A stretch of DNA of 64,000 nucleotides from Anomaloglossus baeobatrachus. Its lineage: Eukaryota > Chordata > Amphibia > Anura > Aromobatidae. The notes under the pieces are model-generated. The model was not told where the DNA came from and ran no database searches. It was given only the letters and a program-made list of their open reading frames with translations. The stretch covers positions 702,076,958 through 702,140,957 of the forward strand of contig NC_134353.1 in NCBI RefSeq assembly GCF_048569485.1. Reading direction: 5' to 3'. Both the position numbers and the translations under genes were made by a program. How positions within the stretch are numbered: position 1 is the first letter of the stretch; each line of letters begins with the position of its first letter. Of the stretch, positions 50,401 through 61,234 are shown piece by piece.

Positions 50401-50631
50401 CCGGCTATTTTACCTCACGCTCGTGAAGTGCACTCTCCTGCCTCTGATTCCTCTCGCTCTAGCTATGAGGTACGAGCCATAGTTGGTTCTAAGATGGTTA
50501 GAGGGCGCAGGTTCTTCTTGATAGATTGGGAGGGCTATGGCCCGGAACATCGCTCTTGGGAGCCTGAGGAGGCTGTCCATGCTCCCGACTTAGTTGCCGA
50601 TTATCTGCGTCGCCGGGAGGGGGGCCCTTGA
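47470..50631 (+). CDS. pol: Ty3/chromovirus pol polyprotein
   Basis: An open frame of at least 1053 codons (open since 47377, so expressed as a gag-pol fusion and not from its own ATG). In order: aspartic protease (FVDSGADG, about 47506); reverse transcriptase with VVYLDDILIF (YLDD at 48442-48453); RNase H (EVDASSVGAGAVLYQ, about 48888, and TDHKNLTYL); integrase with an H-C zinc-finger region (HFGIRRTRELLERWYWWPHL to CYSC) and a catalytic core (GMDFVGDLP, DRGPQFTSRFW, HPETNGLVERTNQ); then a chromodomain (RRFFLIDWEGYGPEHRSWEP, about 50510-50575), which in this group steers integration to chromatin. Looks whole. Confidence 0.96.
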   Translation: MLSENTWPIMAFVDSGADGIFVSSGFVKGHNIPSIMLEAPIPVRVVNGTMLSDSITLRTVPLRLSLSQGHIEEISFLVLPEGIDDVLLGLPWLRTHAPHIDWESDSIISWGSKCQSRCLPLPPKVVAVASTDLSPIPTPYLDFADVFSKQGAEVLPLHRPYDCAIDLIPGSVPPKGRVYPLSIPESEAMSTYIRESLEKGFIRKSVSPAGAGFFFVRKKEGDLRPCIDYRGLNAITIKNKYPLPLISELFDRLRGAQVFTKLDLRGAYNLVRIRKGDEWKTAFNTRDGHYEYLVMPFGLCNAPAVFQDFVNDVFRDLLLSSVVVYLDDILIFSPDLETHRQDVVRVLSRLREHSLFAKLEKCVFEQSSLPFLGYIISQEGLAMDPAKLSAVLQWSEPHSLKAVQRFLGFINYYRQFIPHFSTLVAPLVALTKKGANPKAWSTETSQAFEAVKRHFSTAPVLQRPDESKPFLLEVDASSVGAGAVLYQKNGAGRKRPCFFFAKTFSPAERNYTIGDRELLALRLALEEWRHLLEGAKHPFQVYTDHKNLTYLQTAQRLNPRQARWSLFFSRFHFSINYLSGSKNNKADALSRSMLSTQEEIDEPRLILPSRVFHTLSPVTLDQIPPGKTFVPPDRQNDILSWAHTSKVGGHFGIRRTRELLERWYWWPHLASHVKRYVGSCYSCARNRPLRQRPAGLLHPLPVPDRPWEVVGMDFVGDLPCSQGHRFVWVITDHFSRMVHLVPLSRIPSSRVLAKLFLKHVFRLHGMPDRIICDRGPQFTSRFWRDLCSLLQIELNLSSAYHPETNGLVERTNQSMIIYLRHFVAENHDNWSSLLPWAEFALNNSLAETTGQTPFVLNNGQHPRVPVPFPAAAPPPLVADWATNAREVWDRTQESIQAAKDRMKTVSDRFHRPAPVFSPGDFVWLSAKHVRLRVSSVKFAPRFLGPYEVLRQVNPVVYQLKLPVHLRIHDKFHVSLLKPAILPHAREVHSPASDSSRSSYEVRAIVGSKMVRGRRFFLIDWEGYGPEHRSWEPEEAVHAPDLVADYLRRREGGP

Positions 50632-50642
50632 GGGGGAGGTAC

Positions 50643-51790
50643 TGTTACGGTTGCTGCGAGCACTGGAGACTATGTCCAGATTTCTTGCTACTGCACATGT
50701 GCGAGCGCTGGAGACTAAGTCCAGATTTCTTGCTACTGCACATGTGCGAGCGCTGGAGACTAAGTCCAGATTTCTTGCTACTGCACATGTGCGAGCGCTG
50801 GAGACTAAGTCCAGATTTCTTGCTACTGCACATGTGCGAGCGCCGGAGACTAAGTCCAATCTTGGAGCCATTGCACATGTGCGGGTGACATCATCGCTGA
50901 CACGAGGTCACATGTCTCTGACACCTTCTATGCCGATTGGTCGCTGGTCATGTGCTTGTGACGTCTTGCTCGGTGATAGGCCAGCATGACGTCACTCCTG
51001 TCGTTCTGGCAGCGGATTGGCTCTGGTGTCCTCCATCTTGGATGAGGCACAGAGTCTATATAAGACCCTGACACACGCCGCATGGTGCTCAGTCCTCTTG
51101 GTTCATGCATATGAGTAGACGCTCTGTGCGCGTTCCTCTAGGCATTCCTCTGTCTATGCTAGGTGAGCGCTACCGGCAGGGTAGCATTCTTATACCTTAC
51201 AGCTTCGGCTGCTGTCCGTATCCTTTTCTCTTAGGGGAGCGGACATAGGCAGGTGCCTGAGGCACATGGTCTGGCTGGGCCTTGTGATTCTACTCGTAGG
51301 TGGACGTTGCCGCTAGGGTAACGTTCCTTATACTGCGTCTGGCAGTTGTTCGTATCCTCGCACACTAGGGGAGCGAACAGAGGTAGGAGCTTTGTGCGGC
51401 TTACGCTGCTGTTCGTCTCTTTTGCACCACTAGAAGAGCGGACCTAGGCAGGTGCCATATCTAGTGGTTCGTGTCCTCGCACACTAGTGGAGCGAACGCA
51501 GGTAGGAGCTTTGTGCGGCTTACGCTGCTGTTCGTCTCTTTTGCACCACTAGAAGAGCGGACCTAGGTAGGTGCCATTTCGCACACATTGCCTTTGTCTC
51601 TGTGATTATTAACAGAGATCATTCCACACACCCTCCAAGTAAGGGAGGAATTGCTTTACTTACTTATTATATCCTTCTGTGAGTTAACAGAGGTATTGCA
51701 CTCTGCCATAGTCTGCAGCAAAGTCTTTGCACGGTGGACCCTGACTGTCTGATACTCCTTTCAGTTATTATCAGACAGCCCCCCGTAACA
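50643..51790 (+). repeat. 3' LTR of the chromovirus
   Basis: 1148 bp, same content as the 5' LTR including the five 45-bp units and the TATA box. The only difference I noticed is GGTTCGTGTCC here against GGTTCATGTCC in the 5' LTR (about 51471 and 46229). Confidence 0.95.
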
Positions 51791-51962
51791 CACGTGGTCA
51801 TACACTCCTCAGAACTAAAGCTCTTTTTAATATGTGGATAATGAAATAATGAAGCTTGAACTTTTGCAGAGATCTTTTTGTATACCTAGATGACTAGGCT
51901 CAAGAGGAAGATGATTATTTACTTATACAGCTAGGTACAGCTAGCATGTTAAGGTAGGGACT

Positions 51963-53227
51963 AGTGATGGGCAGACTCACAGATACCCGGGATCGGTGGG
52001 TAGAACAGTTTTTTTTTTTTTTTATAAAACGTTTCAGACTCGGAATTGATCCCGGATATCTGACACCTGTCTCCATATAAGTCTATGGGTTCAGAATCCG
52101 ACTCTTTAAAAGGGCGGTAGAAGGGATAGGGTAATTGGAGCAAGCGCGTTATACTTACTGAGTGTCTGCGTGGCTTTAACGCTACATCCGGGGCCGCTCA
52201 TTATCCATCTTGCATATGCACTGCTTCTCCAGCCCACTGGCAGTGCCCGTGTCTCTGACTGGTTGCAGTCAGATGCGCCCCCACCATGTCTGTGTGCATG
52301 TCAATCAGATGTGCTGTGTGTATGTGTCTCTATTGCTGTTAAAATAAATAAAAAAATTGGCATTGGGTCCTCCCATATTATGATACCCAGTCATGATAAA
52401 GCATACGGCTACCAGTTGCATATCCCAGCCGTGTGCTTATCTTGGCTGTGTATCTAAACAAGAGGGACCACATGCAGTGCTTTTTTAAATTATTTAAATA
52501 GATCATTTAAAAAACTGGCGTGCGGTCCCCCCAATTTTGATACCCAGCCATGATAAAGCAGACAGCTGGGAGCTGGTATTCTCAGGATGGGAAGACCCAT
52601 GCTTATTGGGCACTCACAGTCTAAAAATTTCAGCCTGCAGCTGCCCAGGATTGTTGCATCCATTAGATGCAGCAATCCTGGAACTTTACTTGGCTCATCC
52701 CAATTGCCCTGGTGCGGTGGCAATCTGGTTAATGAGGGGTTAATAACAACTCACAGCTGCCACTAAGCCCTAGATTAGTAATGGGTCTATGAGACCCCCC
52801 TATTACTAATCTTAAGTGAAAATAAATAAACACAAACACTGAAAAATCCTTTATTTGAACTAAAATTCAAAAAAAAGCACACCCTCTTTCACCCCTTTAT
52901 TAACTCCAAAAATACCCAGGTCTGACTCAATCCACACGAGGTCCCACAACGATTCTAGCTCTGAGACATCTGAAATGACAGCACATGGGCATAAAATAGG
53001 ACCGCCCATTGTGAGCTTCAGGCAGAGAATGACAGCCTCAGTTATGAGCAGTGATGTAATTCAGGTTATTTGCGGTCACAGCTGGAGGTTCTCACAGTCC
53101 TCCACCTGTGATCGCAGGTAACCTGACCTCAGGTGACCTCATTTAACTGAGTGACCTTACCTCAGGTGCTCGGGTTCTTTTGAACCTGCGTGGATCCGGA
53201 CTTTTACTGCGTGGATCCGGCCCATGA
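51963..53227. mobile_element. Non-autonomous element, AGTGATGGGC-type left end
   Basis: The left end AGTGATGGGCAGACTC resembles that of 38754-40050; the right end near 53227 ends GGATCCGGCCCAT. The interior shares GTGCGGTCC-CCCCAATTTTGA, GGTATTCTCAGGATGGG, AAGTGAAAATAAATAAACAC and CCCTCTTTCACC phrases with 30990-31640. No coding capacity. The right border is uncertain. Confidence 0.5.
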
Positions 53228-54214
53228 ATAGTATGGACATATCTCAATAAAGTTGTCTTATTTGAGTAGAATTGTTTTACAAACATCACATATTGAGTAT
53301 AGTAGTATGGCAATGTTGCAAATGAAAAGTGTTCAAATATTTGCTTATATCTGATGAAATTCAGCACACTACTGCATCTCTGTATTATATACTGTATATA
53401 TTTTTATTCTTCGTTATTTGTGAAAATTAAAAAATGGATAACATATTAATGTGGTAGAACTTGACTGACAAGCATCGTCCATAACCCAAATCCCCTTGGA
53501 CACCTTTGTGATTAATTAGAATATTAGTTTCAAGCCAGACCTTATTGCCTGCAATTAGTCCTGACCTCACTGATTCTGCTAATAATTATTCATTTAATTT
53601 TAATAGCACTTTACAAAGTAGAATATTTACAGCTAATATGTTGTACATTCAAAACAATATGCTGTGCAAATAAAGGTATAAAATAATAAACTGTTTAAGT
53701 CAGGCAGGAGAGTATGTTTCCCATAATCTACATACAATCTTGGAGAGACTGTAACAAATGCTTGGCATTTGTGAAATGAGAGCTTGATAAGTAGCACAGT
53801 TTAAGATAGATTGTAGAGAAGTATGTATGCCACAGAGAAGAGTAGTATGATAAGTGCAGTGACAGGCATTTTCTCATGTGTGTTGAAGGGACAAAGGGCA
53901 AAAAAGTTTTAGTTGGAGGTGGCAACAGATGGTTAGCGTCTAGATGTAAGGTTTAAAGTGCACTTCACATCTCAAAAATTTGAAGGTAGAATAAATTGCC
54001 AAGCAATTGTATATTGCCAAACACGTCTTCTGCAGAGTATCCTTTGACACGTATATAAAAATCACTAGAAGTATATCACAGACAGAGTCAAATGTTATCA
54101 CTCAAGCAGTGTCAAGAGGTTTGTTGGGTGTTATCAACAAAAACAAATTCTTTGAGTGGGGGCTTGTTGTGAAGGAGAAAAAATGGCCTCATATTTATTT
54201 GTAATATTATTTTG
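53228..54214. other. No gene recognised
   Basis: AT-rich; ORFs to 74 codons without domain; no terminal repeats found. Confidence 0.45.
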
Positions 54215-54218
54215 TTAA

Positions 54219-54843
54219 AGGAAACCTGTCACCAGGTTTTCCCATATAAGCTACGGCCAACACCAGTTAGCCCTTATATACAGTATTCTAGAATGCTCTA
54301 TATAAGTGCCTAGGCCACTCTGTATAACATAAAAAAAACATTTATTACACTCGGAGCAGTCGGGTCCAATGGCGTCGCTGCTCTCGGTCTGGCGCCTCTT
54401 CTATCTTGGGCAATCGCCGTCCTCTTTTCCAGCTCCATGTGGATGGCGCATCCTGCATCATCCACACAGAGGCCACCATTGTGCTCCTGCACATGCGCAC
54501 TTTGATCTGCTCTGCTGATCTTTGATCTGCCCTGCTCAGTAGGGCATATCAAAGTGCGCGTGCTCAGGAGCGCAATAGCGGCTTCTGTGTGGATGACGTA
54601 CAACGTGAAATCCACATGGAGCTGGGAAGGAAGGCTTCGATGGAAGTAAGATAGGAGGCGCCGGATCGAGAACAGTGACGCCCATCGCACCCGACCACTC
54701 TGCAGGTGAGTATAATAAAAGCTGTTTTTTATGTTATATAGATTGGCCTGGGTACTTATATACATTATTCTAGAACTCTGTATATAAGTGCTGATTGATG
54801 CTGGCCTCAGCTTATAAGGGAAAAACCTGGTGACAGGTTACCT
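54219..54843. mobile_element. 625-bp TTAA-flanked MITE
   Basis: TTAA at 54215-54218 and 54844-54847. Ends AGGAAACCTGTCACCAGGTT and AACCTGGTGACAGGTTACCT are inverted with one difference. The two halves are themselves largely inverted (TATAAGTGCCTAGGCCACTC against GATTGGCCTGGGTACTTATA; CACATGCGCACTTTGATCTG against GATATGCCCTACTGAGCAG-type), so the whole folds back. Piggybac-type by target site. Confidence 0.85.
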
Positions 54844-54847
54844 TTAA

Positions 54848-56366
54848 TGTCATAGAAGTGAAAGGAAAAAGGCACAGCAGGTAGACCAGTCAGGAATGAG
54901 AAATATCAAAATTTGGAGCATAGATTAAAACTTAAGGACCAAATACATTTTAGATAACTGTCAGCTGTACAATGCTTTTTTCTATTGTTTGAACCACAGC
55001 TGTAATCATCCTGACTCCTCCATATATAGGGGCACTCATCTTGACAAATGCTCTAGAGTTCTTCACAATAGAACCGCTTTTAGACTTCTCTGGCAGTGGC
55101 TTACCTTGCAAAAAAAAAAGATCAGCCGTCCTAAATCGGAAATGCCTGATCCTTATCCCCCCAAAGTTCTTATTTCCCCTAAATCACCTCCATACACATA
55201 AGACTGTTGTTGAAATACATCAATATTGGCGGATTCAGACAAAATTAATCTAATTTGTTTGGGAACCTTTAGGTGTCATCAAGGTTTTGGTGATAAGTCA
55301 ATATGAGTTTTCCAAAGAGGCTGTGAGAAAGATTGGAGAGAAAGATTGGATGGAGTTGTGAGAAGTTACTGTGTGGATAGAAAGTCCTTGAAGTAGCATC
55401 AGACTGGCCCACATGTGGATCCATCAGTAATTATCTGTACTAAGCTGTTTCCACATTGCCTAAAAATACAATAAAAAGAAGAAAGCATGAGATTATAATA
55501 AAAGCACACATCGAATATATGGCAAATAATCACAAATGTATTTTGTCCTAACTGCAATAAATTTGTGATTGTTATATAATCAATGTGTGCCTCTATTATG
55601 CCCTTTGCTTCTTTCTGACTTTTTTTTGGGGGGATGATTTGAAAGCACCTGAGTATGTTAAATGTATGTGGTGCTCTTTCATTTTCATTCACTTCTATAG
55701 GATGACAGAAACGGCATAACACTGTCCGCTCGTCTATTTCCTAGGGTCCCGCCCTCCACTGGTTGACGCCTAGAGATATATTTGCATCATCGATGAAGGG
55801 CTGAGATATGTAGTAATAACCCCTTCAGGTGTCCACATATTTTATGTACTTTTGTACATACTGCAAATACAATATTGTTCAGTTAATTTCTATGTGTTAA
55901 AAACAATGTTATAGAAAAAGAAAAATCTCAGATGACCTAGAGATTGACAATGAAATGTACCGACAGACATAAAACTATATCTTCTATATGAGAATAAAAG
56001 ATGTCTTGGTATAATGCTGATTGCACCTCTGGAACATCCTAATCATCTTCTCTACAGGAGATCCTGAGTAGACATCCTGCTAGCGTAAACTACGTATCTT
56101 GGTTCAAAAATACTTAACATATCCGCCACTTATTTGCTCTTGAAGCATCACCTCTAATGTCTTTACTGTCATTTAAGAGTGGAATAAAATTTTATTTTCT
56201 TAAGAAGTGCCAAGAATAGCTGGCAACTGTTTTTTGCTGTTAGAGTCATTTTCAGTTCTTAAATATTTGTCATTGACATTTCCTTGTAAATGTCACTTAT
56301 TATTCCTCTGCATATATTATTCCAGTTTTTATGTACTGCAAAACTTGCATACCTGTACAATATACA
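54848..56366. other. No gene recognised
   Basis: Low-GC sequence with ORFs up to 107 codons lacking domains. No repeat structure that I can bound. Confidence 0.45.
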
Positions 56367-56605
56367 CTACTCAAAAGTTAGGTATATTTGGCTTTTGGGT
56401 GAAATTTACGTAAAACTTAAAAAGCTACAGTGATATTTTATCATTAAAGTAGGACATTTAAGTAAAAGCATGCAATGGTAATTTTGTCATCCCAAACAAT
56501 TTATTGCAATAAAAGCCAACAACAGTGGGGAGTATACTACCAAATAATGTCAGTCTCAATAAATTGTCATTGGTCCTTAAGCGATTTAGCAGATCCCATA
56601 GAGGC
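56367..56605. mobile_element. Mariner-like terminal fragment
   Basis: ACACTACTCAAAAGTTAGGT then ATATTTGGCTTTTGGGTGAA is the form of a mariner left end known from vertebrates. About 240 bp of sub-terminal sequence follows; no transposase or right end. Confidence 0.5.
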
Positions 56606-56649
56606 ACAGTGACTGGATTAATTATGTTCTTGTGCCTCTATGGGGAAAA

Positions 56650-57400
56650 TTAAACTGTTGTTCTGTGGGACAACTCTGCCAATCTTGGATTTGTGGGTCA
56701 ACTCTGAAAACAGACTAGGTAGTGGCCTTTTTTAAAATTATTGTTCTGTGGGGGAACTCTGCCAATGTTGGCTGTGTGGATCACCCCTGAAACAAGCTAT
56801 GTAGGGGCCTTTTTTGAAAACTGTTGCTCTGTGGGGGAATTCTGCCAATCCAATCTTGTCTGTGTAGGTCAACTCTGAAAACAGGCTATGTAAGGACCTT
56901 TTTTGATAATTGTTGCTCCATGGAGGAACTCTTCCAATCTTGTCTGTGTGGGTTAACTCTGGAAACAAGTTATGCAGGGGCATTTTTTTTAAATTGTAGC
57001 TCTGTGGGGGAACTCTTCCAATTTTGGCTGTGTGGGTCAACTGGGAAAACAGGCACTGTAGGGACCTTTTTTAAATTATTGTTCTGTGGGGCAACTTTGC
57101 CAATCTTTGCTATGTGGATAAACTCTGAAAAGAGGCTATATAGGGGTGTTTTTTGAAAACTGTTGCTCTGCGGGGGAACTCATCCAATCTCAGCTGTGTG
57201 GGTCAACTCTGAAAACAGGCTATGTAGGGGCCTTTTAGGGGCCTATCTAGGGGCCTTTTCTAATTTTTGCTCTGTGGGGGAGCTCTGCCAATCTTGGCTC
57301 TGTGGGTCAACAGGGAAAACAGGCTATGTAGGGGACTTATTTTGAAAAATTTTTGCTCAGTGGGGGAACTCCGAAATCAGTCTCTGTGGGCACTCTTAAA
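56650..57400. repeat. About 82-bp minisatellite
   Basis: Unit includes TTGTTCTGTGGGGGAACTCT, GCCAATCTTGGCTGTGTGGG, TCAACTCTGAAAACAGGCTA and TGTAGGGGCCTTTTTT. Eight to nine copies with 10-20% differences. ORFs across it on both strands are repeat artefacts. Confidence 0.92.
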
Positions 57401-57715
57401 AAGTATAGTTTACTAATTTACTTCTTATGTAACCATGATTGCTATGGTGACAGAAGCCCTTTAAGTCATATCCCTATCAACATTTGTTTGCAGGCAATTG
57501 GCCTCTTCGTACCCCCATTTTGCTTCCTTTTGCAGCGCCCTAACCTTTACCACGACCATTTTACAGCATATAAGTCTGGGACTCCATTGACTTGTATGGG
57601 GTTCAGGGTCCGGGGTCAAGTTTGAGACAGGTTAGAGGACTGAACCGATCTTTTAACTAAAGTCTGGCTGAGCTCAGCAAACCCAAGTATCCACTGGTCT
57701 GCTCATTCCTAATCT
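57401..57715. repeat. Fragment of the GTTCGCNCATCTCTA-ending repeat family
   Basis: From about 57490 co-linear with 1550-1933 and 39860-40050 (CCATTTTGCTTCCTTTTGCA, GGGGTCAAGTTTGAG, TCTGCTCATTCCTAATCTCT as decayed end). Confidence 0.5.
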
Positions 57716-58854
57716 CTACTTTAAAAATGCTGGTACTTTCAATTTTTTACATAAACTGTACCCATAAGATTAAACTTTTTGTTGTACTCTCCCTACCCCT
57801 TTCATAGCATTGCTTTGCGGGTTAGAAGAGCCATTCCCAACTAGTACATTTCTAAAGCAAAAAAAAATAAAAAATGATACTTTAATTCAAAGTTGACTTA
57901 GAAGATAAAGACAACATAGATATAAGGCTGAAAACAACAGAGCTTAAAATACTGTTACAAAAATCATGATCTTTAAAGGGGTGACTGCAGACTTGTGAAT
58001 CCTTATATAGCATGCACTTGCATTCACTTCCCCACAGCATCTATCACTCTCCTGCAACAGTACAGCATCAGAGGGCAGCGGTGCAGTTACTAACTAATAG
58101 TTTCTTTCATTGCTGCCCTCTGAAGATGTTTTGGATCCATGTTGATAGATGTTGTGGGAGATGTCTGTCTCCCCCCACTGTATCTTTTGTGAAACAAGAC
58201 GTTGTCGGGGGGCAGAGATAGAAGCAGTGTGAGTGACACCAGTACAGCACAACAGCTTCCATCATCGCCCTCAAATGAATCGTCATCAGGGAGCGGTAAT
58301 AGAAGCCATGTGAGTGACAGCAGTGCCGCCTACTGATTCCAACATAATAAACACAACACCATAATACAGGAATAATGCACCCAATGATAATAAACATCGA
58401 TTTTCCCATGAATGGCTGAGCGGCTATTGGGCTTACTTGGGCCCTGGAGCGCAGGTGCAACTGCAACCTCTGTACTATGTATAGTTTTTCCTGTATACAA
58501 ACAGTTTACGTTAATTCTTTCTATAGCATAATTAGTACGTTCCGATGAAAGGAAGATTTTAAAGGAGGATTGTGTGCATGAGTGTATGAGTGTTTTTTTT
58601 ACATACAGTTTATCATATGTTTACATACATCATAGCCACATTCATGTGGATCTGTTAGGACTCAAACCCAGTGAATCCTGTGCACCAGGCAGCAGCTCTT
58701 TCTTGTAATCTATTCAGTTCTCTGCACAGCTCCTTGCTAATACAGTTACCAGTACCTGTTGTATCTGATTGACTCCACCGCGTGTTGTTCCTGATTGGAC
58801 ACCCTGTTTAGCCTGGTCTCCCAGCCTTTAGGCTAGCTGTCTCACCTGCTGCTG
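57716..58854. other. No gene recognised
   Basis: A TTTAAAGGGGTGACTGCAGA at about 57972 resembles a TTAA-element left end but no partner is found. The part 58000-58470 has moderate GC and paired CAGAGGGCAGCG / TGCTGCCCTCTG motifs, probably a miniature element without clear borders. Confidence 0.4.
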
Positions 58855-59700
58855 CTCCTCCATATCATACTGCTGTTCCCGTGTACCGACCTCTGGATAT
58901 CTACTGACTACGCTATCTGCTACTGTTCCATATTATACTGCTGTTATCATGTACGGGCCTCTGGATATCTACTGACTACACTACCTGCTACTCCTCCATA
59001 TCATACTGCTGTTTCCGTGTAATGACCTCTGGATGTCTACCGCCTACACTATCTGCTACTCTTCCATATTATACTGCAGTTATCATGTACTGACCTCTAG
59101 ATATCTACTGATTATGCCACCTGCTACTTCTCCATATCATACTGCTATTCCCATGTACCGACCTCTGGTTATCTAATGACTGACTACACTACCTTCTACT
59201 TCTCCATATCATACTGCTATTCCCGTGAACCAACCTGTGGCTGTCTACTGTCTGACTATGCTACCTGCTAATCCTCCATATTATACTGCTGTTACCCCTT
59301 ACTGACCTCTGGTTATCTAATGACTGACTACACTACCTGCTACTCCTCCATATCATACTGCTTTTACCGTGTACCAACCTCTAGATAGCTACTGACTGAC
59401 TAGGCTACCTGCTCCTCCTCCATATCATATTGCTGTTCCACTGTACCAACCTGTGGCTATCTACTGACTGACTATGATACCTGCTACTCCTCCATATCAT
59501 GCTGCTGTTACCCCTTACCGACCTCTGGATATTTACTGACTATGCTACCTGCCCCTCCTCTATGTCATAGTGCCGTTCCTGTGTACCGACCTGTGGCTAT
59601 CTAATGACTGACTACACTACCTACCACTCCTCCATATCATAAGGCTGTCCCCGTGTACCAACCTCTGGCTATCTATTGACTACTCTACCTGTCTGTGCTA
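58855..59700. repeat. About 70-bp minisatellite
   Basis: Unit includes CTCCTCCATATCATACTGCT, GTTCCCGTGTACCGACCTCT and GGATATCTACTGACTACGCT; roughly 12 copies, period 66-76 bp because ACTG(ACTG) varies. Confidence 0.92.
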
Positions 59701-59764
59701 CCCCTAGTGGTTGCAATAATAAGACTCCAATACAGATTTGGATCACTACAATGAGATACAATTA

Positions 59765-60618
59765 TTTATTTATTTAAACTTTTATTTTTTTCATCACATT
59801 TCCATTGATTTTTAAGTTTACATACTATACTAGTACATGTGGTTAGTTAGTATTTAGTGCTATTGCCTTTAAATTGTCTAACACTTGGGTCACGTTTTGA
59901 GTCACTTTCGACAAGCTTCTTACAATAAGTTTGGCCCATTCCTTCTGACAGGACTGGTTAACTGAGTCAGGTTTGTAGGACCTCTAACTCACACATGCTT
60001 TTCAGTTCTCTCCATACATTTTCCATGGGATTTTATGCACCAATGTACAGTCATCAGTAGATGACAGAATGCATCGCCTTCCTAACTGGTATGATGGCTG
60101 TATGGCTCTGTGGTGTGAAAACTTGACATAATTATATGAACAGATAAATGTCATTCCTTCAGATATTTGGAAAATGTGCCAGATTTGTGGAGGTCCACAT
60201 TTTTTTCTGATTTGTTTTTATATTCTCATGATGTAGGCCTTGAAAGTAAGCTTTAAAGTACTGCCATTCGTACAGCTCCAATTAACTCCCATAATGACAA
60301 TTATCCTATTAGAGCTACTAAAGCCACGATATCATTTTCTGTCATTTCCAATCTACGGTATATAAAAGCAGAGTGAACTTGGGGTATGTAAACTTTTTAT
60401 CCTCTAGAATTTCTATATAGTGAATTACAAATTAAATTATCTGTTTATTAACATTTATTGAAAAAAATACTTGCATCTGACTGGTACAAAGTATATATCC
60501 GAAACTATATGCTAAAGCGAGAGTTTGTTGACCTGGAATTTTTTTTTCGGGGGAAGGAGATAAATGAGTTTTAATGACTTCAGCCTAAGGGTATGTAAGC
60601 TTATGAAGTCAGCTGTAT
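59765..60618 (-). mobile_element. Internally deleted Tc1-like element
   Basis: The left end contains TTTTTAAGTTTACATACTAT and the right end GGTATGTAAGCTTATGAAGT then CAGCTGTAT, an inverted pair with decay. On the minus strand fragments of a Tc1 transposase of the fish/frog type remain. The plus-strand text AAGCTTCTTACAATAAGTTT, TGGCCCATTCCTTCTGACAG and GACTGGTTAACTGAGTCAGG is the antisense of the middle-to-end part. TCATCAGTAGATGACAGAAT and GTGCCAGATTTGTGGAGGTC are the antisense of the N-terminal part. The central catalytic region is deleted. Confidence 0.7.
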
Positions 60619-61234
60619 TTACGTTACTATATACGTTAGACAAATGTCAGCTGAACTTGGCAGAACCCACCAACCAACCAATGTGTGGCTGTTCAACTGA
60701 CCTTTATTATACACATGTCACAAATAAAATTAATCGGTGATATTGGAATTTAGCATATACAAACCTTTGGCTTACAAAGGATAAGTTACCACCAGAGGAT
60801 TTCGGCAGCAGTTTATTCTCCTGCCCCCTCTGAGAACACATTGGTGCTGAGTGAAGCCATTCATATATGTGTATGGTGTGTATGGTGTCAGCATCGGCAG
60901 GAATAATAGCTATTGCCTGACAGCCACTGAAAGTCATGGCTACCTTAACATCTTCTTGCAACATGCAGAAATAGTTTATATCCATGGCAATTACACTAAG
61001 CTTAAAAAAAAGTGCTAAAAATAAAATGGTCAAGTTTCTATCTGCGCCTCACCGGTGTCAATGAGTACAATGTGTTATTGATTAATAGCTCTTCTATTAT
61101 CTTACTCCTTGCTTTCTCTAGATTTCTACTTGTGAGTTTTTTCTTTGAAATATAAGGTTCAAAAACACAGAACTGTAGACTTGTATGAGCCCATCTTTAG
61201 CTAATGATCAGAGGTTAAAAAAAAAGTTGCCTAG
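60619..61234. other. No gene recognised
   Basis: A 108-codon minus-strand ORF at 60707-61033 shows no domain. GTGTATGGTGTGTATGGTGT is a small tandem at about 60870. Confidence 0.45.

Larger units (their letters stand above)
45401..51790 (+). mobile_element. Ty3/gypsy chromovirus, looks whole
   Basis: 6390 bp. Both LTRs are 1148 bp, start TGTTACGG and end CCGTAACA; target duplication CACGT at 45396-45400 and 51791-51795. The internal part holds gag and pol in the Ty3 order protease, RT, RNase H, integrase, with a chromodomain at the C-terminus, and a purine-rich tract (GAGGGGGAGGTAC) before the 3' LTR. I see no break. By eye the LTRs differ at one position, so insertion was very recent (well under about a million years at ordinary vertebrate rates). 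It lies 20 bp right of the old Tc1 end. Confidence 0.95.

Noticed and set aside
60707-61033. 108-codon minus-strand ORF
   Set aside because: No recognisable domain; part of it reads through a small GTGTATG tandem.
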